Shown one piece after another: positions 62,098-64,000 of a DNA stretch of 64,000 bases. Position 1 is the stretch's first letter, and every line of letters starts with the position of its first letter. Source of the DNA: Comamonas resistens (lineage in GTDB: Bacteria; Pseudomonadota; Gammaproteobacteria; Burkholderiales; Burkholderiaceae_C); assembly GCF_030064165.1 (NCBI RefSeq), contig NZ_CP125947.1, positions 2,914,001-2,978,000 on the forward strand. Direction: 5' to 3'. The notes beneath the pieces are model-generated. The model saw only the letters and a program-made list of their open reading frames with translations. It had not been told where the DNA came from and ran no database searches. A program made the position numbers and the translations under genes.

Positions 62098-62400
62098 ATG
62101 ATCATGACTTCCGATCTTATCCAAACCCTGTCCATGGCGCGCAAGGCTGCCCACATCACCCAGGCCGAGCTGGCCCAGCGCGCAGGCCTGTCGCGCATGG
62201 CCGTGCAGCGTACCGAAACCGGCGATGTGGACCCGCGCTTTTCCACGCTGCAGGAGATGGCGCGTGTGCTCGACATGGACCTGATTGCCGTGCCCACGGC
62301 CCTGCGTGCGCAGCTCCAGGCCTTCATACAGTCGGGCGGCAAGTTCCTGGCCCAGCCCCAGGGAGCCGATGCACCGCCCTCCATCGTCGACAAGCTTTAA
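62098..62400 (+). CDS. hipB: HipB-type antitoxin (XRE HTH)
   Basis: 100 residues from ATG 62098 (ATG 62104 is also possible). DLIQTLSMARKAAHITQAELAQRAGLSRMAVQRTETGDVDPRFSTLQEMARVLDMDL is a Cro/C1-type HTH, followed by a flexible tail. Neutralises HipA and represses the pair through the inverted repeat just upstream. The next gene, hipA, starts 15 bases later. Confidence 0.88.
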   Translation: MIMTSDLIQTLSMARKAAHITQAELAQRAGLSRMAVQRTETGDVDPRFSTLQEMARVLDMDLIAVPTALRAQLQAFIQSGGKFLAQPQGADAPPSIVDKL

Positions 62401-62415
62401 GCCACCGTCACCACC

Positions 62416-63738
62416 ATGACCACCGCCATCCGCTATCTGCGTCTGTACATGCACCGCCCCGCGGCCCAGGGTGGCGGGCGGCGCGGCATAGGCTATCTGT
62501 CCCAGTATGGCGACATATTGCGCATCTCGTTCGACGAGGACTACATAGCGGACAGCGAGCGCCCCACTCTTTCTCTGAGCTATACGGGCGAAACCGAGGC
62601 CGCGACGCGGCAGATCCTGGCGTCGGCACGCGATGCGCGCCTGGTGCGCACCGATGGCCGCTGGCCCGTGTACTTCCAGAACCTGCTGCCCGAAGGCCAC
62701 AACCGCGAGCGACTGGCGGCCGAGCGCGGCTGCGCGCCCGACGACGAATTCGAGCTGCTGGCTGCCGCCGGCCACGACCTGATGGGCGCACTGGAGGTGG
62801 AACCCATGCCGCCGCAAGCCGGCATACCCGACACCGTGCGCTACTGGCACACCACGCAGGGGCTGGACGTGCTGGAGCCGGGCTTTGTGGAGTTTCCCGT
62901 GGCCGACGCGGCCTCCCTGCCCGGCGTGGTCACCAAGTTCAGCGCCGTGCACAACGGCCGGCGCTACACCGTTCACCGCCAGGGCCAGGCCGGCAGCACC
63001 ATCCTCAAGCTGCCCACCAGCCGCCACCCCGATCTGGTGGTCAACGAATACATGGGCTACCAGCTGTGCGAAGCCCTGGGCTTGCACTGCGCCCGGGCCA
63101 GCATCTTGAACCGCACCGAGGCCGAGCTGCCCGAGCAGGTGCCGTTCGACACCATCCTGGCCGTGGCGCGCTTCGACCACCTGCCGGGCGGCGAGCGTGT
63201 CCATATGGAGGAATTCAACCAGGTGCTGGGCTATGCGCCGCGCCAGAAATACGGCCGCAACCATGGCACCGAGCCGCTGCGCGACTGGGCCACCATGCTG
63301 CGCGTGCTCAACCGGCTAAGCCCCGAGCCCGTGCAGGACACGCGCGAGTTCCTGGCCCGCATGCTGGCCTTCATGCTCATGGGCAATACCGATGCCCACC
63401 TGAAGAACTGGGCCCTGATCTACCCCGACGGCCGCCATCCGCGGCTGGCACCTGTCTACGATCCGGTCTGCGTGGCCGCTTTCTTCGCCGATGCGCCGCC
63501 CGGCCAGTATGCGGTCAACCGCGCCATCGACGAGCGACTGCGCCACCTTGACTGGGACGGGTTGCGCGCCCTGATGCAGGCCGGCGGGCTGTTGCGCATT
63601 CCGCGCCATATCAGCCTGCTCAAGGACCTGCTGCGCCAGGCCCAGGCGCTGTGGCCGGCGCTGCTCAAGGACGCACCGGCCAACATGGCTGCCGCCATCA
63701 GCGAGCGCCTGCAGGGCGGCATGGCGCTGACGCGCTAG
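62416..63738 (+). CDS. hipA: HipA-type serine/threonine kinase toxin
   Basis: 440 residues, full length. N-terminal HipA_N (YLRLYMHR; GIGYLSQYGDILRISFDEDY; PVYFQNLLPEGHNRERLA), then the kinase-like core: QAGSTILKLPTS (ATP loop region), VARFDHL, and the catalytic/metal motif MLMGNTDAHLKNWALIYPDG with LAPVYDPVC downstream. HipA phosphorylates targets such as GltX and causes dormancy. Together with the HTH gene just upstream it forms a type II toxin-antitoxin operon, apparently intact. Confidence 0.93.
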   Translation: MTTAIRYLRLYMHRPAAQGGGRRGIGYLSQYGDILRISFDEDYIADSERPTLSLSYTGETEAATRQILASARDARLVRTDGRWPVYFQNLLPEGHNRERLAAERGCAPDDEFELLAAAGHDLMGALEVEPMPPQAGIPDTVRYWHTTQGLDVLEPGFVEFPVADAASLPGVVTKFSAVHNGRRYTVHRQGQAGSTILKLPTSRHPDLVVNEYMGYQLCEALGLHCARASILNRTEAELPEQVPFDTILAVARFDHLPGGERVHMEEFNQVLGYAPRQKYGRNHGTEPLRDWATMLRVLNRLSPEPVQDTREFLARMLAFMLMGNTDAHLKNWALIYPDGRHPRLAPVYDPVCVAAFFADAPPGQYAVNRAIDERLRHLDWDGLRALMQAGGLLRIPRHISLLKDLLRQAQALWPALLKDAPANMAAAISERLQGGMALTR

Positions 63739-63762
63739 CGCCGTGCCACTGCCGAGTACGGC

Positions 63763-64000
63763 TTATCCCGGCAAAGCTTCGCAGACCAGGCGTTGCTCGC
63801 CCAGGCCATCGGCGCCCAGACGCATCACATCGCCAGGCTTGAGGAATACCGGCGCGGGCTTCTGTCCCAGGCCCACGCCTGCCGGCGTGCCGGTCAGCAC
63901 CACGTCCCCTGGCTCCAGCGTCATGAACTGGCTGATATACGAAATGAGCGTGGGCAGGCTGAAAATGAAGTTGGCCGTATTGCCGTTCTGCATGCGCTTG
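63763..64000 (-). CDS. Fumarylacetoacetate hydrolase family protein, C-terminal part
   Basis: The gene enters from the right edge; only its last 79 codons are seen. RMQNGNTANFIFSLPTLISYISQFMTLEPGDVVLTGTPAGVG is the conserved FAH C-terminal block (GDVVLTGTPAGVG near the end of the active site). Members hydrolyse C-C bonds in aromatic-acid meta-cleavage products, such as 2-hydroxyhepta-2,4-diene-1,7-dioate. Convergent with hipA, 24 bases apart. The exact substrate cannot be known from this fragment. Confidence 0.88.
   Translation of the reverse strand, partial: KRMQNGNTANFIFSLPTLISYISQFMTLEPGDVVLTGTPAGVGLGQKPAPVFLKPGDVMRLGADGLGEQRLVCEALPG

Noticed and set aside
60594..63551. Plus-strand open frame of 985 codons
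   Set aside because: It runs antisense to cls and out of frame through hipB and hipA; composition is that of a GC-rich shadow, and both hip genes and cls show strong motifs.

Overview
The window is about 64 kb of GC-rich bacterial DNA with dense, mostly short operons. Gene content and gene order suggest a beta-proteobacterium of the Burkholderiales, most like Comamonas or its Comamonadaceae relatives. The pointers are the DUF4148 protein, the rsfS-rlmH-maf-rng and yebC-purD-hemF strings, many LysR regulators, and the FecI/FecR/TonB plus PepSY iron locus. All names come from reading protein motifs and context; no database search was possible.

Layout. 1-1.7 kb: 3' part of a chelatase gene (chlI/chlD type, probably for cobalamin cobalt insertion), where an A7 slippery site, an upstream SD-like GGAGG and a downstream GC stem predict a programmed -1 frameshift that makes two subunits from one gene. 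1.8-7.6 kb: nucleobase-type catabolic/uptake genes (NCS1 permease, GntR regulator, ankyrin protein, LysR regulator, cytosine-deaminase-like amidohydrolase), with two TTGTATACAA-like operators. 7.8-16.5 kb: accessory region with a PAS histidine kinase, an unknown 267-residue protein, gene remnants, a DUF4148 protein, a LysR/azoR pair, a ModE-like regulator with an HTH-nitroreductase fusion under a ModE-box-like palindrome, a MocR regulator and a small membrane protein. 16.7-23.5 kb: housekeeping block (rng, maf, rlmH, rsfS, hemF, purD, yebC). 23.5-35 kb: HerA-like ATPase, chemoreceptor, enoyl-CoA hydratase-like protein, threonine dehydratase-like enzyme, upp, DJ-1/PfpI protein, MerR/oxidoreductase pair, a large TPR-like exported protein and a second YebC paralogue. 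35.2-41.8 kb: iron-uptake operon (fecI-fecR-TonB receptor-DUF3649-PepSY-DUF3325). 42-50.6 kb: SpmAB fusion, HD-like protein, a His-rich CzcI-like protein and a CzcBAC-type heavy-metal RND pump, cytochrome b561. 50.8-52.2 kb: exonuclease I.

52.3-59.7 kb is the most striking part: a complete RNA-repair locus. A divergent rtcR (CARF-sigma54 activator) faces a sigma-54 promoter that drives rsr (Ro60/TROVE), an array of five Y-RNA-like noncoding RNAs, rtcB (RNA ligase), a polymerase-beta-type nucleotidyltransferase and rtcA (RNA 3'-phosphate cyclase). Two of the five RNAs carry a circularly permuted tRNA-like module (D arm, T arm, closed acceptor stem), one carries only a T arm, and two are minimal stems. 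The window ends with a sirtuin, a cardiolipin synthase, a hipBA toxin-antitoxin pair with an inverted-repeat operator, and the 3' end of a fumarylacetoacetate-hydrolase-family gene.

A short dispersed element (AWGCGC-N5-GCTAT) recurs in at least seven intergenic spaces.
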